DNA from: Pelagibacteraceae bacterium AG-390-D18 | GTDB lineage: Bacteria > Pseudomonadota > Alphaproteobacteria > Pelagibacterales > Pelagibacteraceae | Reading direction: 5' to 3' | DNA length: 49,214 bases | Assembly (NCBI GenBank): GCA_003279715.1 | Contig: QCGY01000009.1 | Coordinates: 1 to 49,214 of the forward strand | Notes under the pieces: model-generated | What the model was told of the DNA's origin: nothing | The model's input: the letters and a program-made list of their open reading frames with translations, nothing else | Databases searched by the model: none | Position numbers and translations under genes: made by a program | In this document: in pieces, positions 26,700-35,229 of the stretch | Position numbering within the stretch: position 1 is the first letter of the stretch | Layout of the letters: each line of letters opens with the position of its first letter

Positions 26700-27440
26700 A
26701 TGACAAATAAATATATGTATTTTATAGCTAATTGGAAAATGTTTGGTGATTTAAGAACGCTAAATTCACTTGATAGCGTTATAAAATTTTCAAAAAATAA
26801 TAAAAATGCCAAGTTTAGAATTATTTATTGTCCGCCTAACATTCTTATACGCCCATTATCAAAGAGGTTAAAAAAAACAAATCTTGAAGTTGGAGCACAA
26901 AATTGTCACGAGAGTGAAAACTATGGAGCTTTTACAGGTCATGTCAATTCAAAAATGTTAAAAAATGTTGGAGCTAAATATGTCATCTTAGGACATTCTG
27001 AAAATAGACAATCTGGTGAAACTGATAAATTGATTAATTCAAAAATTAAAAGTGCAGTTAAGTCAAAATTAAAAGTAATTTTTTGTATTGGAGAGACACT
27101 TAGTGAAAAAAGAAAAAAAAGAACCAACAAGATTTTAGCAAAACAAATTCATAATGGACTGAAGTCTGTTAATGATACTTCAAATATTATCATAGCTTAT
27201 GAGCCTGTATGGTCTATTGGAACTGGTTTAATTCCAAAACCAAACGACTTATTAAATTCGATTTCATTTATCAAAAATAAATTTCGTAAAAAAACTCCAA
27301 AAGTTTTATATGGTGGCTCTGTAAATAGTAAAAATATTGCTCAATTAAAAGATATTAGTGTTATTGATGGTTTTTTGATTGGTGGAGCTTCACAAAATTC
27401 AAAAAAATTTATTGATATAATTAAAAAAACCTTTAATTAA
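26700..27440 (+). CDS. tpiA: Triosephosphate isomerase
   Basis: 246 residues of a TIM barrel. NWKMFG places the catalytic Lys13, ILGHSENRQ carries the catalytic histidine near residue 99, AYEPVWSIGTG carries the catalytic glutamate, and LYGGSVNSKN and GFLIGGAS form the phosphate site. It interconverts dihydroxyacetone phosphate and glyceraldehyde 3-phosphate. It opens a plus-strand run (tpiA, secG, pyrG, kdsA, eno) common in Alphaproteobacteria. The ATG is 55 bases from the divergent ppiD-like start. Confidence 0.97.
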   Translation: MTNKYMYFIANWKMFGDLRTLNSLDSVIKFSKNNKNAKFRIIYCPPNILIRPLSKRLKKTNLEVGAQNCHESENYGAFTGHVNSKMLKNVGAKYVILGHSENRQSGETDKLINSKIKSAVKSKLKVIFCIGETLSEKRKKRTNKILAKQIHNGLKSVNDTSNIIIAYEPVWSIGTGLIPKPNDLLNSISFIKNKFRKKTPKVLYGGSVNSKNIAQLKDISVIDGFLIGGASQNSKKFIDIIKKTFN

Positions 27441-27446
27441 CCCTTC

Positions 27447-27746
27447 ATGGAAAATGTACTGTTAGTAATTAACATCATCTTAGCTCTAATCTTGGTGTCT
27501 TTGATATTATTGCAAAAATCTGAAGGGGGAGCCTTAGGTATAGGAGTTTCTCAAGAAAATTTCATGCTATCAAGATCAGCAGGTGGTTTTATGACTAAAG
27601 CAACAGCAATAGTTGCCACTCTATTTATAATTTGTAGTTTAGCATTAACTATTATTTCTAGAGCTGAATTAACACCAACAAGTTCAGTTTTAGATACTAT
27701 CGAAGAAAAAACAGAAGATACACCTTCAATACCTGAGAATAATTAA
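27447..27746 (+). CDS. secG: Preprotein translocase subunit SecG
   Basis: 99 residues with two membrane helices at about 4-22 and 53-74 joined by the conserved cytosolic loop LLQKSEGGALGIG--------SRSAGGFMTKATAI (dashes for less conserved residues). The acidic, proline-containing C-terminal tail is variable in the family. SecG assists SecYE in protein export. It follows tpiA by six bases, the usual alphaproteobacterial pair. Confidence 0.95.
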   Translation: MENVLLVINIILALILVSLILLQKSEGGALGIGVSQENFMLSRSAGGFMTKATAIVATLFIICSLALTIISRAELTPTSSVLDTIEEKTEDTPSIPENN

Positions 27747-27790
27747 TTAACACTTTCCAATTCAATTTTTATTCGCTATAAGATAATTCC

Positions 27791-29407
27791 ATGGCGCGAT
27801 ATATATTTGTCACCGGCGGCGTGGTTTCTTCCCTAGGAAAAGGTCTCTCTTCAGCATCGCTTGCTTATTTATTACAATCTAGAGGTTATAAGGTTAGATT
27901 AAGAAAATTAGATCCATATCTAAATGTAGATCCAGGAACAATGAGTCCATTCCAACATGGTGAGGTTTATGTAACTGATGATGGTGCTGAAACTGATTTA
28001 GATCTAGGTCATTATGAAAGATTTTCTGGAGTATCAGCTAAAAAATCTGACAATATTACAACTGGAAAAATATATAGTGATGTTCTTAAAAAAGAGAGAA
28101 AGGGTGAATATTTAGGAAAGACAGTACAAGTAATTCCACATATCACTGATCGTATAAAGCAATTTATTAAAAAAGATTCTTCAAAAGAAGACTTTGTAAT
28201 TTGTGAAATTGGAGGAATAGTAGGTGATATAGAAAGTTTACCATTTGTTGAAGCGATTAGACAGTTTGCAAATGATGTGGGTAAAAAAAATTCATTATTT
28301 ATTCATTTAACATTAGTACCTTATTTAAAAGCCTCTGATGAAATCAAAACAAAACCAACTCAACATTCTGTTAAAGAATTAAGAAGTATTGGAATTCAGC
28401 CAGATATAATAATTTGTAGATCAGAAAGACCAATACCACTTGATCACAGAAAGAAAATCTCTTTATTTTGTAATGTTGATATTAAAAATGTAATTGAAAC
28501 TGTTGATGTTCGAACTATTTACGAAGCTCCTTTGAGTTTTTTTAGAGAAAAACTAGATCTTCAAGTTTTAAGTTATTTCAAATTAAAATCAAAAAAATCT
28601 GTAAACCTTAATCCTTGGAAAAAAATTACTAAAATTATTTTAAATAACAAAAAACAAGTAAACATTGCAATAATTGGAAAGTACGTAGAGTTAAAGGATG
28701 CTTATAAATCCTTAGATGAAGCGTTAACTCACGGTGGAATAGATAATAAAGTTAAAGTTAATTTAGTTAGAATAGATTCTGAAAAATTAAAAGTTTCAGA
28801 AATTAAAAAGAAACTTAAAAATATTTCAGGAATATTAATACCAGGTGGATTTGGAAAAAGAGGAACGGATGGAAAAATAGAGGCGATTAAATATGCTAGA
28901 TTAAATAAGATTCCCTTCCTAGGTATTTGTTATGGAATGCAAATGGCAATTATTGAATTTGCTAGAAATCAATTAAATTTAAAGAATGCTACATCAAGCG
29001 AATTTGACAAAAAAGGTTTACCAATTATTGGATTAATCAATGAATGGACTAAAGATGGAAAAATGATCAAGGGTACTGATAAAGATCTTGGTGGAACAAT
29101 GAGATTAGGTTCATATGATGCTAAATTAAAAGGCAACTCATTAATAAGAAAAATATATAAATCTAGATTAATTAAAGAAAGACATAGACATAGATATGAA
29201 GTGAATATTGCTTTTAGAGAAAAATTTGAAAAAAAAGGTATGATTTTTTCAGGTTTATCACCTGATAGTAAGCTACCAGAGATTATAGAGTTAAAAAATC
29301 ATCCCTGGTTTATTGGAGTACAGTTTCATCCTGAATTTAAATCTAGACCTTTGGCCCCTCATCCTTTATTCTCTTCATTTATCAAGGCAGCTAAAAATCA
29401 TAAATGA
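27791..29407 (+). CDS. pyrG: CTP synthase
   Basis: 538 residues. The synthase domain starts with ARYIFVTGGVVSSLGKGL and continues through LDPYLNVDPGTMSPFQHGEVYV to about residue 266. The glutaminase domain carries GGFGKRG, the nucleophile Cys380 in GICYGMQ, and the HPEF histidine and glutamate near the C-terminus. It aminates UTP to CTP. The first 24 codons use many codons rare in this genome (GCG, GTC, ACC, GGC, GTG, TCC, CTC, TCG) and are about 50% G+C by hand count; this is described as a finding. The stop overlaps kdsA (ATGA). Confidence 0.98.
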   Translation: MARYIFVTGGVVSSLGKGLSSASLAYLLQSRGYKVRLRKLDPYLNVDPGTMSPFQHGEVYVTDDGAETDLDLGHYERFSGVSAKKSDNITTGKIYSDVLKKERKGEYLGKTVQVIPHITDRIKQFIKKDSSKEDFVICEIGGIVGDIESLPFVEAIRQFANDVGKKNSLFIHLTLVPYLKASDEIKTKPTQHSVKELRSIGIQPDIIICRSERPIPLDHRKKISLFCNVDIKNVIETVDVRTIYEAPLSFFREKLDLQVLSYFKLKSKKSVNLNPWKKITKIILNNKKQVNIAIIGKYVELKDAYKSLDEALTHGGIDNKVKVNLVRIDSEKLKVSEIKKKLKNISGILIPGGFGKRGTDGKIEAIKYARLNKIPFLGICYGMQMAIIEFARNQLNLKNATSSEFDKKGLPIIGLINEWTKDGKMIKGTDKDLGGTMRLGSYDAKLKGNSLIRKIYKSRLIKERHRHRYEVNIAFREKFEKKGMIFSGLSPDSKLPEIIELKNHPWFIGVQFHPEFKSRPLAPHPLFSSFIKAAKNHK

Positions 29408-30228
29408 GTAGTATTAGAGTTAATTGCGGAAACATAGAAATTTCTAACGACAATAAAATTTGTATTATCGCAGGTCCTTGTCAGCTTGAAACAGAGCAGC
29501 ATGCAATGGATATGGCTGGCCAAATTAAAGAGATTACAAAAAAATTTGGACTTAGATTTATTTACAAAACTTCTTTTGATAAAGCTAATCGCACGAGTCT
29601 TAAAGGACAAAGAGGAGCAGGGTTAGATACTTCACTTCCAGTTTTTGATAAAATTAAAAAAGAATTAGATGTTCCAATATTAACCGACATTCATAACGTA
29701 GAGCAATGTTCACTTGTTTCTGATCATGTTGATGTATTACAAATCCCGGCTTTTTTATGCAGACAAACAGATTTATTGATTGCTGCTGCTAAAACAAATA
29801 AAATTATAAATGTTAAAAAAGGTCAGTTTCTTGCACCATGGGATATGGTAAATGTAACAAAAAAAATAGCCGACTCAGGAAATAAAAATATTCTAGTTAC
29901 AGAAAGAGGGGCAAGTTTTGGGTACAATACTTTAGTATCAGATATGAGATCTTTGCCGATTATGGCAAAGAATGGTTATCCAGTAATTTTTGATGCAACA
30001 CATTCTGTTCAACAACCTGGAGGACAAGGAGAGTCGTCTGGTGGTCAAAGAGAATTTGTTGAATATTTAGCGAGAGCAGCAGTTGCTGTAGGTGTAGCAG
30101 GTGTATTTATTGAAACGCATCAAGATCCAGATAACGCACCTTCAGATGGACCAAATATGGTTCCATTAAATAAGTTAGAAAATCTATTAAAACAATTAAC
30201 TGATATTGATAATTTAATTAAAAAATAG
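29404..30228 (+). CDS. kdsA: 3-deoxy-D-manno-octulosonate 8-phosphate synthase
   Basis: 274 residues of the DAHP/KDO8P synthase family. The KdsA pattern is seen in CIIAGPCQLE, FIYKTSFDKANRTSLKGQRG, LTDIHNVEQ, LQIPAFLCRQTDLL, VKKGQFLAPWDM and FDATHSVQQPGG. It joins phosphoenolpyruvate and arabinose 5-phosphate for KDO, the first sugar of the LPS core, and so complements the lpx genes earlier in the window. The ATG overlaps the pyrG stop. The stop overlaps the GTG start of eno, whose enzyme supplies phosphoenolpyruvate. Confidence 0.97.
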   Translation: MSSIRVNCGNIEISNDNKICIIAGPCQLETEQHAMDMAGQIKEITKKFGLRFIYKTSFDKANRTSLKGQRGAGLDTSLPVFDKIKKELDVPILTDIHNVEQCSLVSDHVDVLQIPAFLCRQTDLLIAAAKTNKIINVKKGQFLAPWDMVNVTKKIADSGNKNILVTERGASFGYNTLVSDMRSLPIMAKNGYPVIFDATHSVQQPGGQGESSGGQREFVEYLARAAVAVGVAGVFIETHQDPDNAPSDGPNMVPLNKLENLLKQLTDIDNLIKK

Positions 30229-31484
30229 TGAGTAAAATTTTAAAAGTAAAAGCACGTCAAGTATTTGACAGTAGAGGAAATCCAACAGTTGAAGCCGAAG
30301 TTTTTACGAAAAATAATAGTGCTACTGCTATTTGTCCCTCTGGAGCATCTACTGGAACTTTCGAAGCTTATGAAAAAAGAGATAAGAACAATAAAAGATA
30401 TTTAGGAAAAAGTGTTTTTAGTGCTGTAAATTTAGTTAATTCCAAAATTTCAAAAAAATTAAAAGGTCAAAATGTTCACAATCAAGAACGTATTGATACT
30501 CTTTTGATTAATCTTGATGGAACAAGACAAAAAACAAACCTTGGTGCAAATGCAATGCTAGCTGTTTCAATGGCTGTTAAAAAACTATCAGCTAAAGTTA
30601 AAAAATTACCATTGTATAAAACATTTTCAGTTAAGAAGAATTTTCAACTTCCTTATCCTTTAATGAATATAATTAATGGTGGAGCACATGCTAATAACGG
30701 ACTTAGAATTCAAGAGTTTATGATAAGACCAGATAGAGCAAAAAGTTTCTCTGAGGCAATGAGAGTAAGTTTTTTAGTTATTAAAAGTTTAAGTGAACTA
30801 ATCAAAGATAAGGGTTTATCTACATCTGTAGGTGATGAAGGAGGATTTGCTCCTATGATTAGCAGCAATAATCAAGCATTAGATTTGATAGTTGCAGCTA
30901 TTAAAAAAGCAGGTTTTAAAAATGGTAAAGATGTTACAATATGTCTTGATGTTGCTGCTAATGAGCTTTTTAAAAAAGATAAATACTCAATTCATTCTAA
31001 AAATTATATTTCAGTTGAAAAATCAATTAAAGAATATCAAAAAATTATTAAGAAGTATAAGATCAAATCAATTGAAGACCCATTTGCAGAAAATGATTGG
31101 ATGGCTTGGAATAAATTAATGAAATCAGTCAAGAACGTTCAAATTGTTGGAGATGATTTATATGTAACTAATCTTGAGAGACTTAAAAAAGGCTTTTTAA
31201 ATATTTCTTCAAATTCAATTTTAATTAAATTAAATCAAATTGGCACAGTTTCTGAAACTTTAGATGTTATTAAATTTGCTCAAATTATTGGATATCAAAC
31301 AATCATTTCCCACCGATCTGGGGAAAGTGAAGACACATTTATTGCAGATTTAGCTGTTGGAACAAATTCTAATCAAATAAAAACTGGATCATTAGCAAGA
31401 TCAGAAAGAGTTGCTAAATATAATCAATTAATTCGTATTGAAGAAGAACTTGGAAAAAAAGCGAGGATGAATAAGATCAATTAA
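30228..31484 (+). CDS. eno: Enolase
   Basis: 418 residues, the usual length. It converts 2-phosphoglycerate to phosphoenolpyruvate. Conserved blocks are ARQVFDSRGNPTVE, PSGASTGTFEA, GDEGGFAP, IEDPFAENDW, VGDDLYVTN, LIKLNQIGTVSET and ISHRSGESEDTFIADLAV, so the metal and catalytic residues are retained. The substrate-loop region reads GGAHANNGLRIQEFM instead of the more common GGAHADN--DFQEFM. The start is GTG overlapping the kdsA TAG (TAGTG). The stop overlaps the next ATG by one base. Confidence 0.97.
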   Translation: MSKILKVKARQVFDSRGNPTVEAEVFTKNNSATAICPSGASTGTFEAYEKRDKNNKRYLGKSVFSAVNLVNSKISKKLKGQNVHNQERIDTLLINLDGTRQKTNLGANAMLAVSMAVKKLSAKVKKLPLYKTFSVKKNFQLPYPLMNIINGGAHANNGLRIQEFMIRPDRAKSFSEAMRVSFLVIKSLSELIKDKGLSTSVGDEGGFAPMISSNNQALDLIVAAIKKAGFKNGKDVTICLDVAANELFKKDKYSIHSKNYISVEKSIKEYQKIIKKYKIKSIEDPFAENDWMAWNKLMKSVKNVQIVGDDLYVTNLERLKKGFLNISSNSILIKLNQIGTVSETLDVIKFAQIIGYQTIISHRSGESEDTFIADLAVGTNSNQIKTGSLARSERVAKYNQLIRIEEELGKKARMNKIN

Positions 31485-31786
31485 TGTTAAGATTAATAAA
31501 AAGAAATTATTTTTTATTAATATCAGTATTTTTGATTTTATACTTTGGATTTAATCTTGTATCTGGTGAAAGAGGGCTTTTTTCCTATATTGAAAAAAAA
31601 GAACTTTTGTCTAACTTGAAAAAAGAAGAAATATCCTTAACTAGTAAAATAGCTGATATGGACCACAAGAATTCATTATTAAGCACAAATTTGGATCTTG
31701 ATTATGTGGAAACACTAATTAGAGAGAGATTTTTATTTGGTAAAGAAGGAGAGACAATTTATATAATTAAAAAAGATGAAAACTAG
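31484..31786 (+). CDS. FtsB/DivIC-type septum formation initiator
   Basis: 100 residues. A short cytoplasmic N-terminus is followed by one membrane helix at about residues 9-27 ([20 protein letters not shown]), then a predicted coiled coil at about 35-62 and the C-terminal [23 protein letters not shown], which is typical of FtsB/DivIC. The family links early and late divisome proteins (FtsL, FtsQ) at the inner membrane. Its place directly after eno is the conserved alphaproteobacterial one. In many relatives pdhABC follow it; here lipA starts inside its end. Confidence 0.88.
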   Translation: MLRLIKRNYFLLISVFLILYFGFNLVSGERGLFSYIEKKELLSNLKKEEISLTSKIADMDHKNSLLSTNLDLDYVETLIRERFLFGKEGETIYIIKKDEN

Positions 31787-32696
31787 ACACCCAGAAAAAG
31801 AAAACAAGCCTATAAATCCAATTAAAAAAAAACCAGATTGGATAAGGTCTAAACTTACAAATAGTAAAGAGTTTTTTTTAACAAAAACAATTGTAAATAA
31901 TAATAATTTAGTAACTGTTTGTCAGGAAGCTAATTGCCCAAACATAACTGAATGCTGGAGTAAAAGACATGCAACATTCATGATAATGGGTGATACTTGC
32001 ACGAGAGCATGTGCTTTTTGTGATGTTAAAACTGGTTTGCCTGGAAAATTGGATCAACTTGAACCTGTTAAAATTGCTCAAGCTGTAAAAAAATTAAATT
32101 TAAAACATGTTGTTATCACTTCTGTTGATAGAGATGATCTTGATGACGGTGGATCTGAACATTTTTTTGAAACAATTAATCAAACAAGAAAACAAAATCC
32201 AAATACTACTATCGAAGTGTTAACACCAGATTTTTTAAGAAAAGGAGATGCGTACAAAAGAGTATTAGATGCAAATCCAGATGTGTTTAATCATAATATC
32301 GAAACTGTTCCAAGCTTGTATTTAAAGGTTAGACCAGGCTCAAGATACTTTTCATCTTTAGAACTTTTAAAAAATGCTAAAAAAGTTAATAAAAATGTTT
32401 TTACTAAATCAGGAATTATGGTTGGTTTAGGTGAAAGTAGAGATGAAATTTTACAAGTAATGGACGATTTAAAAGCTGCTGATGTAGATTTTTTAACTAT
32501 TGGTCAGTATCTTCAACCTTCAACAAAACACTATCCCTTAGATAGATACTATACCCCAAAAGAATTTGATGATTTAGGAACAATAGCAAAAGCAAAAGGT
32601 TTTTTACTAGTATCTTCATCACCTTTAACTAGATCTTCTTATCATGCAGATGAGGATTTTACTAAACTTCAACAAAATAGATTAAATAAGCATTAA
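31776..32696 (+). CDS. lipA: Lipoyl synthase
   Basis: 306 residues of a radical SAM enzyme. The auxiliary-cluster cysteines are in [15 protein letters not shown], the radical SAM C-x3-C-x2-C motif is in [16 protein letters not shown], and the C-terminal cluster-ligand motif [12 protein letters not shown] is present. It inserts two sulfurs into octanoyl groups on lipoyl domains. The start overlaps the ftsB-like gene by 11 bases, and its stop overlaps the next gene (TAATG). The lipoate-dependent pyruvate dehydrogenase genes that usually precede it are not here. Confidence 0.97.
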   Translation: MKTRHPEKENKPINPIKKKPDWIRSKLTNSKEFFLTKTIVNNNNLVTVCQEANCPNITECWSKRHATFMIMGDTCTRACAFCDVKTGLPGKLDQLEPVKIAQAVKKLNLKHVVITSVDRDDLDDGGSEHFFETINQTRKQNPNTTIEVLTPDFLRKGDAYKRVLDANPDVFNHNIETVPSLYLKVRPGSRYFSSLELLKNAKKVNKNVFTKSGIMVGLGESRDEILQVMDDLKAADVDFLTIGQYLQPSTKHYPLDRYYTPKEFDDLGTIAKAKGFLLVSSSPLTRSSYHADEDFTKLQQNRLNKH

Positions 32697-33151
32697 TGCC
32701 TAAAGCATCAGTTAAGAGATTAATTGAATGTAATAAAGATCAGTTAATTGATTTAGTTTTAGATATTGAAAAATATCCTGAGTTTGTACCTTTTTGCTTA
32801 GGTTCTCATGTTTACGAAAAAAATAAAGAGGGTAACCAAACCTTAATCATTGCTGATCTTACAATTGGTAAAGGACCATTTAAAGATACATATAAAAGTG
32901 ATGTAAAATTTGACAAAGAAAACAGCACCATAAATGTAACCAATATAGGTGGTCCATTAAATCATTTGGAAAATAATTGGAAGTTTAATGAAATGAAAAG
33001 TGGTACTGAAATTTCTTTTGATATTGACTTTGAAATCGAAAATAAATTTTTAAATGTTTTAATGTCAAAATCTTTTGAATTTGGTCTAAATAAAATAGCA
33101 GATGCTTTTCAAAGAAGAGCTGAAGATCTTTATAAGCCCATAGATAATTAA
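32696..33151 (+). CDS. Coq10/RatA-like START-domain protein
   Basis: 151 residues of the polyketide-cyclase/START-like family (Coq10, RatA, YfjG). The N-terminal IECNKDQLIDLVLDIEKYPEFVPFC and the later FEFGLNKIADAFQRRAEDLY are family hallmarks. In Alphaproteobacteria this gene regularly follows lipA. The eukaryotic and alphaproteobacterial members bind ubiquinone, so a role in quinone transport or respiratory function is most likely; the RatA antitoxin/toxin label used for E. coli should not be assumed. Its TAA abuts, with no spacing, the stop codon of the convergent gene on the other strand. Confidence 0.9.
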   Translation: MPKASVKRLIECNKDQLIDLVLDIEKYPEFVPFCLGSHVYEKNKEGNQTLIIADLTIGKGPFKDTYKSDVKFDKENSTINVTNIGGPLNHLENNWKFNEMKSGTEISFDIDFEIENKFLNVLMSKSFEFGLNKIADAFQRRAEDLYKPIDN

Positions 33152-33616
33152 TTAAATCAAATTTAAAATTATCTTAATTACTTTTCGAACAGTTGATTTT
33201 TGAATAGAATTACGATTTTTTGATTTAAATTTATTTTCTTTAATAAGTACTGTTTTACCTTTTTTAATACCAATATAAACCAAACCAACTGGTTTGTTTT
33301 TAGAGGCTCCGCCTGGCCCTGCAATTCCAGTAATAGAAACATTTATTTTACTTTTTGAAATTTTAGATAAGTTTTGAACCATAGATTTACAGCATTCTTT
33401 GCTTACTGCCCCATATTTTTTTATTATATTTTTATTTACTTTTAATATCTTTATTTTTGCTTGATTAGAGTATGTGGTTAAACCCATTTGAAAGTACTTT
33501 GATGAACTGGTTAATTTAGTTAAATTATGAGCCAATAATCCACCAGTACAAGACTCAGCAACTGATATAGTTAATTTTTTTTTAATTAATTTTTTATGAA
33601 GTAATTGAATAGTCAT
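33152..33616 (-). CDS. pncC: CinA C-terminal-type nicotinamide-nucleotide amidohydrolase
   Basis: 154 residues consisting only of the CinA C-terminal (PncC) domain. SVAESCTGGLLAHNLT carries the catalytic serine region, YSNQAKIKIL, GAVSKECCKSM and VSITGIAGPGGASKNKPVGLVYIGI complete the signature. The enzyme converts NMN to nicotinic acid mononucleotide, recycling the by-product of NAD-dependent DNA ligase. The start overlaps the pgpA stop by one base. The N-terminal CinA domain is absent, as is normal for stand-alone pncC. Confidence 0.93.
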   Translation of the reverse strand: MTIQLLHKKLIKKKLTISVAESCTGGLLAHNLTKLTSSSKYFQMGLTTYSNQAKIKILKVNKNIIKKYGAVSKECCKSMVQNLSKISKSKINVSITGIAGPGGASKNKPVGLVYIGIKKGKTVLIKENKFKSKNRNSIQKSTVRKVIKIILNLI

Positions 33617-34107
33617 TAGAATTTAAGACTTATTAAGTAAATTAATATCATTGAATATAATCCAGCCATTATATCATCCATTATTATTCCAAAGTAATTT
33701 TTAAAATTTTTATCAAAATAACTAACTGGAAAAGGCTTTATAATATCAAAAAATCTAAATATAAAAAAAGACATGATGTAATAGACTTCGATAGGTAAAG
33801 ATATTTGATTAGTCTTGTTTAAATAAAGTAATAAGATTAGGGGCATAGCTTGACCTAAAACTTCATCAATAACTATTTGTCTTGGGTCTTTGTTCTTAAA
33901 TTCACTTTCTGCATCTTTTACAGCATAAAATGAATAGAAAAACAAAAGTGTAAAAAGGATTATTGAGAATCTTAAATCTGTATAATTTAAAATTTCAAAA
34001 GCAATATAGATAAATACGGTAGTAACAAAAGATGCAACAGTTCCTGGTATTTTAGTTAAATAACCATAACCAAAAAAAGTTGATATTAAAATATTAATTT
34101 TTTTCAT
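33616..34107 (-). CDS. pgpA: Phosphatidylglycerophosphatase A
   Basis: About 163 residues with several membrane segments. The PgpA family pattern is seen in FFGYGYLTKIPGTVASF near the N-terminus, DPRQIVIDEVLGQAMPLI, FRFFDIIKPFPVSYFDK and GIIMDDIMAGLYS. It dephosphorylates phosphatidylglycerol phosphate. The ATG at 34107 overlaps the ispDF stop (ATGA); a TTG five codons upstream is possible but less likely. The group ispDF-pgpA-pncC is the conserved alphaproteobacterial arrangement. Confidence 0.95.
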   Translation of the reverse strand: MKKINILISTFFGYGYLTKIPGTVASFVTTVFIYIAFEILNYTDLRFSIILFTLLFFYSFYAVKDAESEFKNKDPRQIVIDEVLGQAMPLILLLYLNKTNQISLPIEVYYIMSFFIFRFFDIIKPFPVSYFDKNFKNYFGIIMDDIMAGLYSMILIYLISLKF

Positions 34108-35207
34108 TTGGATATTGAACAAATAACTTCACAAGCTATCGCTTTTTCCTTTCCGATTAATCCCAATTTTTCAACTGTTTTACCTTTTAAATTTATCAAA
34201 CTTTTATCTAAATTTAACAAATTAGATAGAGAATTAACTATTTTAGTTCTATATATTGATACTTTAGGTTGTTCACATATTAAATTAATGTCTAGATTAT
34301 TTATGTAGAAATTATTCTTATTTAAAATGTTAATTATTGGTTTTAGCATTTTTGGTGATCTAATATTCTTAAATTTATTTTTACTATCTGGAAAAATAGT
34401 ACCAATATCTTTTTTTCTCATAGCGCCTAATAAAGCATCAATTATTGAATGCAAAACTACATCTCCATCCGAGTGACCCTTAAGTCCAGAATGAAAAGGA
34501 ATTCTTATGCCACCCAAGTAAAGTTTTTTATTTTTGATTAATCTATGAATATCAAATCCAATTCCAAAAAAAGTTTTTGTATTATCGATATCTTCTTTGA
34601 AAGTAATTTTATTATTTAAAGTTTCACCATCTATAAAATTAATTTTTAAATTGTTATTAATAAATAAAGTTGCTTCATCTTGAACTATATTTTTTTGCTT
34701 CACTGACAGGTCATAAATATCTTTAAATTTAAATGCTTGAGGTGTTTGTGTTAAGTAAGAATTCTTTCTATCAAGATTAAATAATTGATTTTTAACTTTA
34801 TATTTAATCGAGTCTTTTGATGAAATTACAGGAATAGATGCCTTATTTGTTTGAAGTGATTTAATTAATCTTTTTAAAATCTTAGTTGTAAAATTTGGTC
34901 TAGCAGCATCATGAATTAAAACATTATTTGGTTTAAATCTTTTAATATATTTTAATGCAATTAAAGAAGAGTCTGATCTTTCTTTGCCACCTTTAATAAC
35001 TAGAACATTTTTTGAATATTTTTTTTTGATTTGTTTTTTATCATTAACCACCAGAATAATTTTCTTAAAAAGTTTTGATGTAATAGCTTTATCTAAAGAA
35101 TGTTCAAAAAGTGCTTTATTTTTATACGTAATAAATTGCTTGGGTTTATTAGAATTAAACCTTTTGCTTTGTCCAGAGGCAAGTATTATAAAATAATTAT
35201 TCATCAT
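34104..35207 (-). CDS. ispDF: Bifunctional IspD/IspF (MEP pathway)
   Basis: 367 residues, a fusion typical of Alphaproteobacteria. The N-terminal IspD domain (to about residue 210) has IILASGQSKRFNSNKPKQF, VLIHDAARPNFT and YLTQTPQAFKF. The C-terminal IspF domain has GIGFDIHRL, HSDGDVVLHSIIDALLGA and the closing GLIGKEKAIACEV region. It makes CDP-methylerythritol from MEP and later cyclises CDP-ME 2-phosphate; the intermediate kinase IspE is not in the window. Two consecutive ATGs (35207 and 35204) could serve as start. The gap to the divergent ntrY start is only 22 bases. Confidence 0.97.
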   Translation of the reverse strand: MMNNYFIILASGQSKRFNSNKPKQFITYKNKALFEHSLDKAITSKLFKKIILVVNDKKQIKKKYSKNVLVIKGGKERSDSSLIALKYIKRFKPNNVLIHDAARPNFTTKILKRLIKSLQTNKASIPVISSKDSIKYKVKNQLFNLDRKNSYLTQTPQAFKFKDIYDLSVKQKNIVQDEATLFINNNLKINFIDGETLNNKITFKEDIDNTKTFFGIGFDIHRLIKNKKLYLGGIRIPFHSGLKGHSDGDVVLHSIIDALLGAMRKKDIGTIFPDSKNKFKNIRSPKMLKPIINILNKNNFYINNLDINLICEQPKVSIYRTKIVNSLSNLLNLDKSLINLKGKTVEKLGLIGKEKAIACEVICSISK

Positions 35208-35229
35208 TAATGGTGATTATTTTTTAAGA

